Part shown: in pieces, positions 1 through 9,966 of the stretch | Layout of the letters: every line of letters starts with the position of its first letter | How positions within the stretch are numbered: position 1 is the first letter of the stretch | DNA from: an uncultured Paracoccaceae bacterium | Lineage (GTDB): Bacteria; Pseudomonadota; Alphaproteobacteria; Rhodobacterales; Rhodobacteraceae | Length of the DNA stretch: 48,615 bases | NCBI GenBank assembly: GCA_913041145.1 | Contig: CAJWHE010000016.1 | Span: 1-48,615 of the forward strand | Direction of reading: 5' to 3' | Notes under the pieces: model-generated | What the model saw: the letters and a program-made list of their open reading frames with translations, nothing else | Database searches by the model: none | What the model was told of the DNA's origin: nothing | Position numbers and translations under genes: made by a program

Positions 1-576
<576 letters not shown>

Positions 577-602
577 AAAATATTATTATTAATTAAAAAC
601 AT

Positions 603-619
603 GTTTTATACTATAAAAC
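603..619. promoter_or_regulatory. 17-bp dyad upstream of the sulfurylase/APS kinase gene
   Basis: GTTTTATA and TATAAAAC are exact 8-base inverted arms around a single C. The dyad lies 23 bases before the ATG at 642 and contains a TATACT hexamer that could serve as a -10 element. It could be an operator overlapping the promoter, or a weak AT hairpin. No regulator can be named from sequence. Confidence 0.35.
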
Positions 620-641
620 CCGTCTTAGGAACGCAGGAATA

Positions 642-2357
642 ATGAATAATAACCTAGACCCAATACCTGAACTTTATGAGACAGAAAAACCGCTAGGTGA
701 ACTTAAACGTTTGGCTTCAGATTTAAAATGTTGGGATTTAACAAAAAGACAGATCTGCGACATAGAGCTTTTACTAAATGGTAGCTTTTCACCGTTAATT
801 GGATTTATGAGGCAAACTGATTATCGTAAAGTCTTAGAAGAAATGCGTTTAGAGAGTGGTGCCCTATGGCCCATGCCAATTACTCTAGATGTTACTAAAA
901 AGTTTTCTCTCAAGCTTGCTATTGGCGAAGAAATAGCACTTAAAGATCAAGAAGGCACAATATTAGCTATAATGACAATAACTGATAAATGGACTCCTAA
1001 TAAGGTTATTGAAGCAAAAAAAGTATATGGAACGACGGATATAAATCATCCAGGCGTAAATTACTTATTAAATGAAGCAGAACACATCTATGTAGGTGGA
1101 CCAATAGTAGGGTTAGAATCTCCTACACACTACGATTTTTGTGACAATCGTCATTCTCCAAATAAGCTAAAAGAGAATTTCAAAAAGTTAGGGTGGACAA
1201 AAATTGTTGCCTTTCAACCAAAAAATATAATTCACCGCGCGCACCAAGAAATGACTCTAAGGGTAACGAAAGAGGTGGGAGCAAATTTACTTATTCATTC
1301 TATCACAGGGATGACAAATTCTGGAGATATTAAGCATTATACTAAAATCAAATGCTACAAAGCCGTTCTTACTAATTATCAACCTTCTACCACACAATTA
1401 TCTCTGCTAAACTTAGCCACACGAATGGCTGGACCAAGAGAGGTCATTTGGCATGGTTTAATCCATAAGAACTATGGTTGCACCCACCTAATTATAGAAA
1501 AAGACAGTGTAGAGGAAAGTTTAGATAGTAAAAATAAACCTCTTTATAATTCGCATGAAGCACAAAACCTTTTCCGTTATTATGAAGAGGAAATGGGAAT
1601 AAAGATAATTAATGCTCAAGAAATGATCTACGTAGAAGAAACCTCGCGATATCAACCAGTAGAAGAAGCTATGAATAATGGACTCACTACAAAAACAATT
1701 TCAAAGCCAGAGTTAGAGCATCATCTGGATACGGGTTTAAACATACCGGAGTGGTTCAGCTTTCCAAGCGTCCTAACTGAAATTCGTCGTACGAGGCCGT
1801 TACTTTCCTCACAAGGTTTCACTATATTTTTTACAGGTTTATCTGGATCAGGAAAATCAACAATTGCTAACGTTTTAATGTCTAGGTTAATGGAAATAGG
1901 GAGCAGATCAGTAACTCTCTTAGACGGCGATATAGTAAGAAAAAACTTATCTTCAGAATTAGGTTTTTCGAAACACCATCGCGATTTAAATATCCGAAGA
2001 ATTGGATACGTTGCGTCAGAAATAACAAAGAATGGTGGGGTGGCAATTTGCGCTCCGATAGCTCCATATTCTAAAACTAGACAGTTAGTCCGGCAAGACG
2101 TGGAAAATTGGGGTACTTTTATAGAAATATACGTTGCCACAAGTTTAGAAGAATGTGAACGCCGTGATAGGAAAGGGCTTTATCAAAAAGCTCGCGAAGG
2201 GAAAATAAAAGAATTTACCGGTATTTCTGATCCTTATGAAGTACCTCAAAAGCCAGAAATTCGTCTAGAAACAGAAAATGTAAATGTACAAGACTGTGTA
2301 GAAAAAATAATCTATAAGTTAGTTAATCTAGGTTTAATCAAAGACGAGCAACCTTAA
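642..2357 (+). CDS. sat/cysC: Fused sulfate adenylyltransferase-like domain plus adenylylsulfate (APS) kinase
   Basis: This 571-residue protein has the architecture of PAPS-forming fusions: an ATP sulfurylase domain (about 1-375) followed by APS kinase (about 390-571). The kinase looks fully functional: P-loop GLSGSGKST at 399-407, then LDGD.VR..LS..LGFS, NIRRIG, IAPYSKTR and KGLYQKAREG. The sulfurylase half keeps the fold landmarks (IHRAHQE at 197-203, MAGPRE, HKNYGCTHL) but lacks two catalytic motifs. The usual QxRN is Q192-P-K-N, so the arginine is lysine, and the usual GRDxAG segment is EKDSVEE at 286-292. Sulfate activation by the N-terminal half is therefore doubtful, although the family assignment is secure. 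The reading frame is intact, so this is divergence rather than a pseudogene. Confidence 0.9.
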   Translation: MNNNLDPIPELYETEKPLGELKRLASDLKCWDLTKRQICDIELLLNGSFSPLIGFMRQTDYRKVLEEMRLESGALWPMPITLDVTKKFSLKLAIGEEIALKDQEGTILAIMTITDKWTPNKVIEAKKVYGTTDINHPGVNYLLNEAEHIYVGGPIVGLESPTHYDFCDNRHSPNKLKENFKKLGWTKIVAFQPKNIIHRAHQEMTLRVTKEVGANLLIHSITGMTNSGDIKHYTKIKCYKAVLTNYQPSTTQLSLLNLATRMAGPREVIWHGLIHKNYGCTHLIIEKDSVEESLDSKNKPLYNSHEAQNLFRYYEEEMGIKIINAQEMIYVEETSRYQPVEEAMNNGLTTKTISKPELEHHLDTGLNIPEWFSFPSVLTEIRRTRPLLSSQGFTIFFTGLSGSGKSTIANVLMSRLMEIGSRSVTLLDGDIVRKNLSSELGFSKHHRDLNIRRIGYVASEITKNGGVAICAPIAPYSKTRQLVRQDVENWGTFIEIYVATSLEECERRDRKGLYQKAREGKIKEFTGISDPYEVPQKPEIRLETENVNVQDCVEKIIYKLVNLGLIKDEQP

Positions 2358-2553
2358 GATTTACTAGTTAATCTAAATAAAATTATTCCCTTAACCAGGT
2401 ATCTTTTAGATGAAATAAGCTCTTTACTAAATTGACTATTTAATTAAAGAATTAAGCATAAAATTAACTCACGTAATAGATCAACTCAAGTCAGGCATCA
2501 TTGCGTAACTTAAATATCTATTTATAAGCATCGGTTAAAGAATATATTAGCGA

Positions 2554-3045
2554 GTGATTATGAGACATTTAAAAGTCGGAATTATTATGGGGAGCCAATC
2601 AGATTGGTCTGTAATGAAGGAGTCTGCAATCATACTAGAAGAGTTAAAAATCCCATATGAAAAAAAAATTATATCCGCTCATCGTACTCCAGATCGATTG
2701 TGGGAATATGGTGAAACTGCAATAGAAAGGGGGGTTGCCATTATTATTGCAGGAGCAGGTGGCGCGGCACACCTTCCAGGAATGATGGCTTCAAAAACGC
2801 AAGTTCCGGTTATAGGTGTACCTATTCCTACTACAGCGCTATCGGGTTTGGATAGTCTCTACTCCATATTACAGATGCCGAAAGGCTACCCTGTGGCAAC
2901 AATGGCTATTGGTAACCCTGGAGCAAGTAATGCTGCGCTTTTAGCCACAAGTATATTATCACTTAATGACAGTGAAATTTCAAAACGCTTGATGGCATGG
3001 CGACAAGATCTATCAAGGTCAATAGAAGAAACTCCAAGGGAATAA
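2554..3045 (+). CDS. purE: N5-carboxyaminoimidazole ribonucleotide mutase
   Basis: PurE converts N5-CAIR to CAIR in de novo purine synthesis. The 161-163 residues match the usual class I length. Visible motifs are MGSQSDW (substrate phosphate loop, usually GSxSD), the SAHRTP active-site histidine segment, GAGGAAHLPGM and PVIGVP. The frame offers GTG at 2554 and ATG at 2560; the ATG gives the normal N-terminus directly before the first strand (RHLKVGIIMGS) and may be the true start. PurK follows after six bases, forming the standard purEK pair, with PurK making the substrate that PurE rearranges. Confidence 0.95.
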   Translation: MIMRHLKVGIIMGSQSDWSVMKESAIILEELKIPYEKKIISAHRTPDRLWEYGETAIERGVAIIIAGAGGAAHLPGMMASKTQVPVIGVPIPTTALSGLDSLYSILQMPKGYPVATMAIGNPGASNAALLATSILSLNDSEISKRLMAWRQDLSRSIEETPRE

Positions 3046-3051
3046 ATCTAC

Positions 3052-4116
3052 ATGTTACCCATAGGCTCCACAATTGGAATTTTAGGCGGCGGGCAATTAG
3101 GAAGGATGCTTTCAGTAGCAGCCGCCCAGTTAGGTTTCAAATGCCATGTATATGAGCCTGAAAAAAACCCTCCTGCCGGTGAAACTAGTGCGAACCTTAC
3201 TACCGCTTCATATACAGATTATAGCGCATTAGAAAAATTTGCAAAATCGGTTGATATCGTTACTTTTGAATTTGAAAACATTCCATCAAGAACTCTTGAT
3301 TATATAGAATCAATAGTTAAGATATTTCCTGACAGAAAAGCTTTAGAAATATCACAAGACCGCTTATTTGAAAAAAATTTTCTTACAAAATTGGGTTTAG
3401 ACACAGCTCCGTACCTTAAAGTTGATAATGTCTCCGATTTTAAGGATGCTATCAAAGAAATTGGCACTCCAGCAATTCTTAAAACTCGAACAATGGGTTA
3501 TGATGGCAAAGGCCAAATAAAAATAACAAATGAGCATCAAGTGAGTCAGATTTCCAAAACCTATAAAAGTTTCAACCATATACTCGAAGGTATGGTAAAT
3601 TTCACAAAAGAAATCTCTGTTATTTCTGTTCGAAACTCTAAAGGTGAAATTTCGTGTTTTGATCCAGGAGAGAATATTCACGAAAATGGGATTTTAAAAA
3701 CAACCACTATACCAGCTCAAGTGCCCAGGGCACTAATAACGGATGCTATTCTCTTGGCTAGTAAAATTCTTAATGAACTTGACTATATTGGTGTGCTTGG
3801 CGTTGAGTTATTTATTTCAAAGGGTAAACTCATTGTAAATGAAATAGCCCCTAGAGTTCATAACTCAGGTCACTGGACCCAAAATGGTTGTTTGATTGAT
3901 CAATTTGAACAACATATTCGTGCAATTGCAGGCTGGCCATTAGGTGACGGTGCTCGTTTTATCAACGTCACAATGGAAAATTTAATAGGTGATGACATTC
4001 TAAATACTGAAATGATATTGCAAGATTCTGGAGCAGCTATCCACTTGTATGGAAAAAAGGAAACAAGACCTGGCCGTAAAATGGGCCACGTAAATCGGAT
4101 GTTTATTAAAAATTAA
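3052..4116 (+). CDS. purK: 5-(carboxyamino)imidazole ribonucleotide synthase
   Basis: PurK is an ATP-grasp ligase that carboxylates AIR with bicarbonate to N5-CAIR, feeding PurE. The protein has 354 residues, normal for the family. The N-terminal nucleotide-fold motif GILGGGQLGRML begins near residue 9. The ATP-grasp lysine/glycine loop reads KTRTMGYDGKGQ, and the C-terminal metal/ATP site is NEIAPRVHNSGHWT. It is co-transcribed with purE, six bases upstream, and an AT-rich hairpin just downstream may end the transcript. Confidence 0.95.
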   Translation: MLPIGSTIGILGGGQLGRMLSVAAAQLGFKCHVYEPEKNPPAGETSANLTTASYTDYSALEKFAKSVDIVTFEFENIPSRTLDYIESIVKIFPDRKALEISQDRLFEKNFLTKLGLDTAPYLKVDNVSDFKDAIKEIGTPAILKTRTMGYDGKGQIKITNEHQVSQISKTYKSFNHILEGMVNFTKEISVISVRNSKGEISCFDPGENIHENGILKTTTIPAQVPRALITDAILLASKILNELDYIGVLGVELFISKGKLIVNEIAPRVHNSGHWTQNGCLIDQFEQHIRAIAGWPLGDGARFINVTMENLIGDDILNTEMILQDSGAAIHLYGKKETRPGRKMGHVNRMFIKN

Positions 4117-4134
4117 TTTTAACTGTCCAATAAA

Positions 4135-4175
4135 CACAAAAAACTTTTTTATAATAGAAAAGAGTTTTTTTTGTG
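4135..4175 (+). terminator. Candidate rho-independent terminator after purK
   Basis: CACAAAAAAC-TTTTTT pairs with AAAAGAG-TTTTTTTTGTG around an ATAATAG loop, with a two-T bulge. The descending arm contains a run of eight T. The stem is mostly A-T, so it is weaker than a classical terminator. It lies between purK and topA on the same strand and might simply be a leader hairpin for topA. Confidence 0.45.
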
Positions 4176-4249
4176 ACTGACTGTTGACATCCCCCTTCAG
4201 TAAATCGCATGTAACGCCGTTAAGGAAGCTATATGAGAAGAGGTAATCC

Positions 4250-6793
4250 ATGCCAGTAGTTATTGTTGAGTCCCCTGCAAAAGCAAAAACTATAAATAAA
4301 TATTTAGGTAAGGACTTTACCGTACTGGCATCATATGGGCACGTTAGGGATCTTCCATCGAAAGATGGGTCCGTTGATCCAGAAAAAGACTTTGAGATGT
4401 TATGGGAAGTTAGTGACTCAAGCAAAAAGCATGTCAAAGCAATTGTAGATGCGCTAAAATCTGATAACTCTCTGATACTAGCTACTGACCCAGATCGGGA
4501 AGGTGAGGCAATCTCATGGCATTTGGTCGAGGAATTAAAAAGGCGTAAAGCTATAAATACAAAAACACCTATTAGTAGAGTAGTTTTTAATGCGATTACA
4601 AAATCGGCTGTAACGGAAGCTATGCTGGTGCCGCGAGAAATAGACCAACCTTTAGTGGATGCCTATTTAGCAAGAAGAGCACTCGACTACCTTGTAGGCT
4701 ACAAGTTGTCACCAGTATTATGGCGAAGACTGCCAGGTGCAAAATCTGCTGGAAGGGTCCAATCAGTGTGTCTTAGACTCATTGTTGAACGCGAAATGGA
4801 GATCGAAAGGTTTATTCCAAAAGAGTACTGGACAGTTAAGGCTTCGTTAGAAACACCTGTTGGAAAAGAATTCGAAGCTAGGCTATCCGAATTAGCCGAA
4901 AACAAAATTGAAAAGTTTACTATCACAAATCAGATGGCTGCTGAGGTTGCTGTTCAAGCTGTAGAAAGTAGAGAGCTTTTTGTTGATGAGGTAACAGCAA
5001 AACCGACAACACGGAACCCCTCTGCTCCCTTCATGACTTCAACTCTTCAGCAAGAAGCAAGCCGCAAGTTTGGCTTTGGAGCAAAGCAAACAATGTCTGC
5101 TGCTCAAAAGCTATATGAGAGTGGTTTAATAACCTACATGAGAACAGACGGCATTGATATCGCTCCAGAAGCAGTAATGGCAGCTAGAAAAGCAATAACT
5201 GCTAAATATGGAGATAGGTATCTTCCAAAAAGTCCACGAATGTACAAGAATAAAGTAAAAAATGCCCAAGAAGCACACGAATGTATTAGACCAACAGATA
5301 TGTTTAAAAGTATCACAGATGTTACCTTAACAAACTCTGATCAGGAAAAGTTATATGATTTAATCTATAAACGAACCTTGGCTTCTCAGATGGCTGTTGC
5401 GAGGTTTGAACAAACAACTGTGGAAATAAAATCAAATGACAACCAGGTGAAATTAAGAGCAAATGGTCAAGTAATACTTTTTGATGGTTTTATTAAAATT
5501 TATCAGGAAGGAATTGACGAGCCAGATGAAGAGAAAACCGATAATAATCTCCCACAATTAATTAAGGGTCAGAAGTTAGAAAAGAAAATTGTTTTACCTT
5601 ACCAACATTTCACACAACCTCCAGCACGCTACACTGAGGCGACACTAGTAAAGAAAATGGAGGAACTTGGTATAGGTAGGCCGTCGACCTACGCATCAGT
5701 GTTGACTACCATTCAAGACAGAGAGTATGTGAGAAAAGAAAAAAATCGTCTTCTACCTGAAGATAAAGGTCGCCTTGTAACAATATTTCTTGAAAACTTT
5801 TTTAAGAAGTATGTTGGTTACCAATTTACTGCTGATTTAGAAGAAGAACTAGACAATGTTTCTAATGGGTCAAGACATTATCAAGAAGTACTAACAAATT
5901 TCTGGGGAAGTTTCTCGATATCAATTTCTGAGGCATTAGATTTATCAATCACTGAAGTCCTAGAAAAAATAAATGAGGTTTTAGAACCACATCTTTTCCC
6001 CAAAACAATAGACGGTGGAGATCCAAGATTATGCCCTCATTGTGGGAGTGGAAGGTTATCCATGCGAACGGCTAGATCAGGAGGAGCATTCATTGGGTGT
6101 GCCAACTATCCAGAGTGCAAGTATACAAGGGCATTTGGCCCACCTGGGTTAGAAAATACTGAAATTGGTCCAGATGGTAAAGTACTGGGAGAAGACTCTG
6201 GGGATATAATAAGTCTCAGAAAGGGTCGGTACGGGCCTTATGTTCAACGAGGAGAACCCACTGAAGATACCCCAAAACCTGTTAGGTTTTCAGTTCCAAA
6301 AGGCTGGGACCTCAGTGAATTAAATTTAGAAAAAGCCTTAAAGTTACTTGCTCTACCAAGGGATATTGGTCCCCACCCTGATGATGGTGAAATCATTCAA
6401 ACTTCAATAGGACGGTATGGACCCTATATTAAGCACAACAAAATCTATGCTAATATATCGAATGTTGATGATGTTTTTGATATAGGAATGAACCGAGCAG
6501 TAGAAGAAATTGCAAAAAAAGTAGCAGGAGGTAAAAGTTTTGGGTCAAAAAGCAATGACCCTATAAAAGACTTAGGTGAACATCCTGATGCCGGTGGAAA
6601 AGTTCTGGTAATGAAGGGTCGCTATGGGCCATATATTAAATGGGAAAAAGTTAATGCCACGATTCCAAAAGATATCGAACCAATAGACGTTACGATTGAA
6701 ATTGCAAAAACATTACTCGATGCAAAGGCCGCAAAAAAGCCAACCCGAAAACCTAAAAAAAGGAAAGTTACAAAAAGCAAAGCTACGAAATAG
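4250..6793 (+). CDS. topA: DNA topoisomerase I (type IA)
   Basis: The 847-residue enzyme relaxes negative supercoils through a transient 5'-phosphotyrosine link. The N-terminal Toprim domain carries VVIVESPAKAKTI and the metal-binding TDPDREGEAISWH. The catalytic tyrosine is Y296 in LITYMRTDG. A C-terminal four-cysteine zinc module (C595, C598, C617, C623) is followed by three repeats beginning GRYGPY at about 659, 721 and 790, as in alphaproteobacterial TopA. The tail is lysine-rich and likely binds DNA. A GAGG ribosome site precedes the ATG. A perfect TTGACA at 4184-4189 could be its -35 box, but I cannot see a convincing -10. Confidence 0.97.
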   Translation: MPVVIVESPAKAKTINKYLGKDFTVLASYGHVRDLPSKDGSVDPEKDFEMLWEVSDSSKKHVKAIVDALKSDNSLILATDPDREGEAISWHLVEELKRRKAINTKTPISRVVFNAITKSAVTEAMLVPREIDQPLVDAYLARRALDYLVGYKLSPVLWRRLPGAKSAGRVQSVCLRLIVEREMEIERFIPKEYWTVKASLETPVGKEFEARLSELAENKIEKFTITNQMAAEVAVQAVESRELFVDEVTAKPTTRNPSAPFMTSTLQQEASRKFGFGAKQTMSAAQKLYESGLITYMRTDGIDIAPEAVMAARKAITAKYGDRYLPKSPRMYKNKVKNAQEAHECIRPTDMFKSITDVTLTNSDQEKLYDLIYKRTLASQMAVARFEQTTVEIKSNDNQVKLRANGQVILFDGFIKIYQEGIDEPDEEKTDNNLPQLIKGQKLEKKIVLPYQHFTQPPARYTEATLVKKMEELGIGRPSTYASVLTTIQDREYVRKEKNRLLPEDKGRLVTIFLENFFKKYVGYQFTADLEEELDNVSNGSRHYQEVLTNFWGSFSISISEALDLSITEVLEKINEVLEPHLFPKTIDGGDPRLCPHCGSGRLSMRTARSGGAFIGCANYPECKYTRAFGPPGLENTEIGPDGKVLGEDSGDIISLRKGRYGPYVQRGEPTEDTPKPVRFSVPKGWDLSELNLEKALKLLALPRDIGPHPDDGEIIQTSIGRYGPYIKHNKIYANISNVDDVFDIGMNRAVEEIAKKVAGGKSFGSKSNDPIKDLGEHPDAGGKVLVMKGRYGPYIKWEKVNATIPKDIEPIDVTIEIAKTLLDAKAAKKPTRKPKKRKVTKSKATK

Positions 6794-6813
6794 TTTATTT
6801 CTTGTAAACTCCT

Positions 6814-6840
6814 TTGTTGTTAAAGAAAACTTATTATAAT
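6814..6840 (+). promoter_or_regulatory. Candidate promoter for the nitroreductase gene
   Basis: A perfect TATAAT at 6835-6840 lies 15 bases after TTGTTG at 6814-6819 and 42 bases before the ATG at 6883. The spacer is shorter than the ideal 17, so the -35 assignment is weak. Confidence 0.4.
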
Positions 6841-6882
6841 AGTAATTAATTGTAATTTTTAAAATTTCACTAAGGCTCTATA

Positions 6883-7458
6883 ATGACTAAAAACTCAAAA
6901 GCTCTAGATTTCCTTCTTACTCGCCGTTCACACCCTTCTAAGACATTAAAAGAGCCTGCTCCAAGTTTGGATGATTTAAATCCCATTCTTACCGCTGCTA
7001 TGAGATCTCCTGATCACGGGAAGTTAGAACCATGGAGATTTATTATACTACAAAAGAATGCACTCCTAAGATTGGCTAAGTGTGCATCATCGCGTTCTGT
7101 TGAACTTGACTTAGGAGTGGAAGCTCAAAAGAAAGTAGAGTTTTTTTTTAGCAATCCACCTCTGTCTGTGGCAGTAGTATCGTCACCGAAAGAGTCCGAA
7201 AAAATTCCTATGATTGAACAAACTTTAAGTGCGGGAGCCGTGTGTTTGGCACTTGTTAACGCAGCATTAGCATCTGGTTGGGGCGCTTCATGGTTGACTG
7301 GTTGGACTGCAACTGATCGTCCATTTCTTACCAACCAATTAAGTTTAAAAAAGCATGAGTTTGTAGCTGGATATATTCATTTAGGAAGTAAAAGTTTTCA
7401 ACCTCCTGAAAGACCAAGACCAGATTTTAAATCTAAAACCAGTATATTTTCCGATTAA
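6883..7458 (+). CDS. Small nitroreductase-family flavoprotein (YdjA-like)
   Basis: The 191 residues fit the short YdjA-type branch of the FMN-dependent nitroreductase superfamily. Visible motifs are LLTRRSHPSK near the N-terminus (FMN phosphate contacts), SPDHGKLEPWRF (flavin contact) and GAVCLALVNAALASGWGASW, the core helix at the dimer interface. Such enzymes reduce nitroaromatics, quinones or unknown substrates with NAD(P)H. The true substrate cannot be read from the sequence. It has its own candidate promoter and is convergent with the DUF1467 gene, ten bases away. Confidence 0.85.
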   Translation: MTKNSKALDFLLTRRSHPSKTLKEPAPSLDDLNPILTAAMRSPDHGKLEPWRFIILQKNALLRLAKCASSRSVELDLGVEAQKKVEFFFSNPPLSVAVVSSPKESEKIPMIEQTLSAGAVCLALVNAALASGWGASWLTGWTATDRPFLTNQLSLKKHEFVAGYIHLGSKSFQPPERPRPDFKSKTSIFSD

Positions 7459-7468
7459 TGTATTACCA

Positions 7469-7744
7469 TTAGTTTTTTGGACCAAAGAACTTAAATAAAT
7501 CCATCGTACTAGAACTTATTAATCCGTAAATAATAGCCATACAAATAAGTGCCCAAATTACGGCAGATATAATACTCGTTATTATAAATTTTTTTCTAAT
7601 ATTTAAATTAGCTGGTGCAGAACTTGAGGTACCCTTGAAAACAATACCTATTTCCCCTTGGGTGTTTAATTTTTGGGGCAAAACACAAAAGAGGACTAGA
7701 AACCATACTACTGCGTAAACTACTATTGCGGAAGTTATTGCCAT
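7469..7744 (-). CDS. DUF1467-family small membrane protein
   Basis: This 91-residue protein of unknown function has two predicted membrane helices (about 4-23 and 52-76). Between them lies a conserved-looking loop with LPQKLNTQGE, GIVFKGTSSSAPA and a basic cluster, characteristic of the alphaproteobacterial DUF1467 family. Its ATG overlaps the stop of mce by one base (TAATG), so the two are translationally coupled. The pairing with methylmalonyl-CoA epimerase recurs in Rhodobacterales, but no function has been established for it. Confidence 0.8.
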   Translation of the reverse strand: MAITSAIVVYAVVWFLVLFCVLPQKLNTQGEIGIVFKGTSSSAPANLNIRKKFIITSIISAVIWALICMAIIYGLISSSTMDLFKFFGPKN

Positions 7745-8148
7745 TACAGCTCCTCTAACTCTATCAAAGTTCCATTAAATTCTTTAGGATGCAAAAAGAT
7801 TACTGGCTTTCCATGTGCACCTATCTTGACTTCTCCATCTCCAATTATTCTGGCACCCTTCTCAATCAAAAGGCTCTTAGCTTTGGAAATGTCAGCAACC
7901 TCATAGCAAATGTGATGTATTCCACCAGACGGGTTTCTTTCTAAAAAATTTTCAATCGGACTACTAAGTCCAAGAGGAGTTAACAGTTCAATTTTAGTAT
8001 TTGGAAGTTCAATGAAGACTACTGTTACCCCATGGTCATCTAAATTTTGTGGCAAACTAACTACGACGCCGAACAAATCCTCATACTGTTTTGTGGCCTT
8101 TCCTAAATCTGGAACCACAATAGCAATATGATTAAGTCTCCCAATCAT
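7744..8148 (-). CDS. mce: Methylmalonyl-CoA epimerase
   Basis: A glyoxalase-fold (VOC) protein that interconverts the epimers of methylmalonyl-CoA in propionyl-CoA assimilation. I chose the ATG at 8148 (134 residues) over the upstream frame opening at 8172, because GGTGG lies four bases before it and the family starts with IGRLNHIAIVVPDL. Metal ligands are visible: the histidine of RLNHIAI, the histidines of GIHHICYEV and the glutamate of GTLIELEEL. It sits between aspS and DUF1467 on the same strand. The mutase and carboxylase of the pathway are not in this window. Confidence 0.9.
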   Translation of the reverse strand: MIGRLNHIAIVVPDLGKATKQYEDLFGVVVSLPQNLDDHGVTVVFIELPNTKIELLTPLGLSSPIENFLERNPSGGIHHICYEVADISKAKSLLIEKGARIIGDGEVKIGAHGKPVIFLHPKEFNGTLIELEEL

Positions 8149-8187
8149 TTTTCCACCATATAATTTTAACACTCTCTTACTAAATAA

Positions 8188-9966
8188 TTATGAACTCTTT
8201 TTAACTACACGTAAACTTAAGTCCATAAGTTGATCACTTGTCGGATCTGAAGGGGCCGACATCATTAAATCTTCCGCTCTTTGGTTCATTGGAAAAAGAA
8301 TAACCTCACGGATATTAGACTCGTCTGCCAGTAACATAACAATCCTATCAATTCCTGCCGCACATCCACCGTGAGGAGGTGCACCGTAGCTAAAAGCATT
8401 AACCATTCCGCCAAAACGCTTTCTGACTTCATCTTCACCATAACCTGCTAGTTCAAACGCCTTTATCATAATCTCAAGCTTATGATTCCTAATCGCTCCT
8501 GACAATAATTCATAACCGTTACAAGTGAGATCATATTGATATCCCAAAACTTCTAGTGGATCCCCATCCAAAGCTTGAATGCCGCCTTGTGGCATTGAAA
8601 ATGGATTATGTGAAAAATCTACTTTTCTAGTTTCAGTATCCTTTTCATACATTGGGAAATCTACTATCCAAGCAAACGCGAATCTATTATTGTCGACTAA
8701 ATTAAGTTCATTTCCTATAGTAACTCTTGCCCGCCCTGCTACCGCTTCAAAAGAAGTTGGTTTCCCAGCTAAAAAGAATGCAGCGTCACCAACGCCGAGA
8801 TTCAATTGAACTCTAATGGCTTCAGTTCTTTCTGCCCCAATATTTTTTGCTAACGGACCAGCTGCCTCAACAACCCCTTGTACCTCTCTCCAAAAAATAT
8901 ACCCCATACCAGGGAGTCCCTCTTTTTGAGCAAATGAATTCATTCTGTCACAGAATTTTCTGGAACCACCCGATGGAGCTGGTATTGCTCTAATCTCAGT
9001 CCCTTCCTGTTTCAATATCTTTGAAAAGATTTCAAACCCACTGTCTTGAAAGTGTTCAGAAACTATTTGCATTTTTAGAGGGTTTCTTAAATCCGGTTTA
9101 TCAGTTCCATATAATATCATGGATGTCTTAAAAGGAATTTTTTCCCAACTAACGTCAACGACTTTATCACCACCAAATTCTTCAAAAACACCCTGTATAA
9201 CTGGCTGTATAGTTCTGAATACGTCTTCTTGCTCAACAAAAGACATTTCAACATCAAGTTGATAAAAATCTGTTGGAGATCGATCTGCCCGTGGATCTTC
9301 ATCCCGAAAACATGGAGCAATTTGAAAATACTTATCAAATCCAGACACCATTAGTAACTGTTTGAATTGTTGCGGAGCCTGAGGCAAAGCATAAAATTTT
9401 CCAGGATGGAGTCTACTTGGAACTAAAAAGTCTCGAGCACCTTCCGGTGAAGACGCTGTGATTATTGGTGTTTGAAATTCTCTGAATTCTAACGCCCACA
9501 TCCTTTTTCTTATACTAGCAACCACATCAGATCTTAATTTCATATTCTTTTGAAGTTTTTCTCTCCTTAAATCTAAAAACCGATATTTTAATCTAGTTTC
9601 CTCAGGATACTCTTGATCCCCAAAAACCATTAAAGGTAATTCATCTGCTGCTCCAAGAACTTCAATATCCGATATGAATACCTCAACCTCTCCTGTGGAA
9701 ATTTTTTCATTCACAAGGTTCAAATCTCTTAATTTGACTACTCCGTCTATTCTTATACACCACTCGCTTTTAACTTTTTCTACCTTACTAAAAACAGGAC
9801 TATCTGGATCTGCTAAAATTTGTGTCATTCCATAATGATCCCGTAAGTCTATAAAAAGTAGACCCCCATGGTCACGTACCCTGTGAACCCATCCAGACAA
9901 CCGAACAGATTCTCCAGCGTTCGCAGAGTTCAAATCAGAACAGGTATGACTTCTAAACGGATGCAT
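8188..9966 (-). CDS. aspS: Aspartyl-tRNA synthetase
   Basis: This 592-residue bacterial-type class II synthetase charges tRNA-Asp. The N-terminal OB-fold anticodon domain shows [21 protein letters not shown]. Class II motif 2 reads [19 protein letters not shown], a bacterial GAD insertion occupies the middle, and motif 3 is [18 protein letters not shown]. Many alphaproteobacterial AspRS enzymes also charge tRNA-Asn, with GatCAB repairing the product; whether this one does cannot be decided here. It is the first gene of an aspS-mce-DUF1467 leftward block. Confidence 0.97.
   Translation of the reverse strand: MHPFRSHTCSDLNSANAGESVRLSGWVHRVRDHGGLLFIDLRDHYGMTQILADPDSPVFSKVEKVKSEWCIRIDGVVKLRDLNLVNEKISTGEVEVFISDIEVLGAADELPLMVFGDQEYPEETRLKYRFLDLRREKLQKNMKLRSDVVASIRKRMWALEFREFQTPIITASSPEGARDFLVPSRLHPGKFYALPQAPQQFKQLLMVSGFDKYFQIAPCFRDEDPRADRSPTDFYQLDVEMSFVEQEDVFRTIQPVIQGVFEEFGGDKVVDVSWEKIPFKTSMILYGTDKPDLRNPLKMQIVSEHFQDSGFEIFSKILKQEGTEIRAIPAPSGGSRKFCDRMNSFAQKEGLPGMGYIFWREVQGVVEAAGPLAKNIGAERTEAIRVQLNLGVGDAAFFLAGKPTSFEAVAGRARVTIGNELNLVDNNRFAFAWIVDFPMYEKDTETRKVDFSHNPFSMPQGGIQALDGDPLEVLGYQYDLTCNGYELLSGAIRNHKLEIMIKAFELAGYGEDEVRKRFGGMVNAFSYGAPPHGGCAAGIDRIVMLLADESNIREVILFPMNQRAEDLMMSAPSDPTSDQLMDLSLRVVKKSS

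Noticed and set aside
8149-8172. Upstream start for mce
   Set aside because: The ATG at 8148 has a good ribosome site and matches the family N-terminus; the extra residues have no family support.
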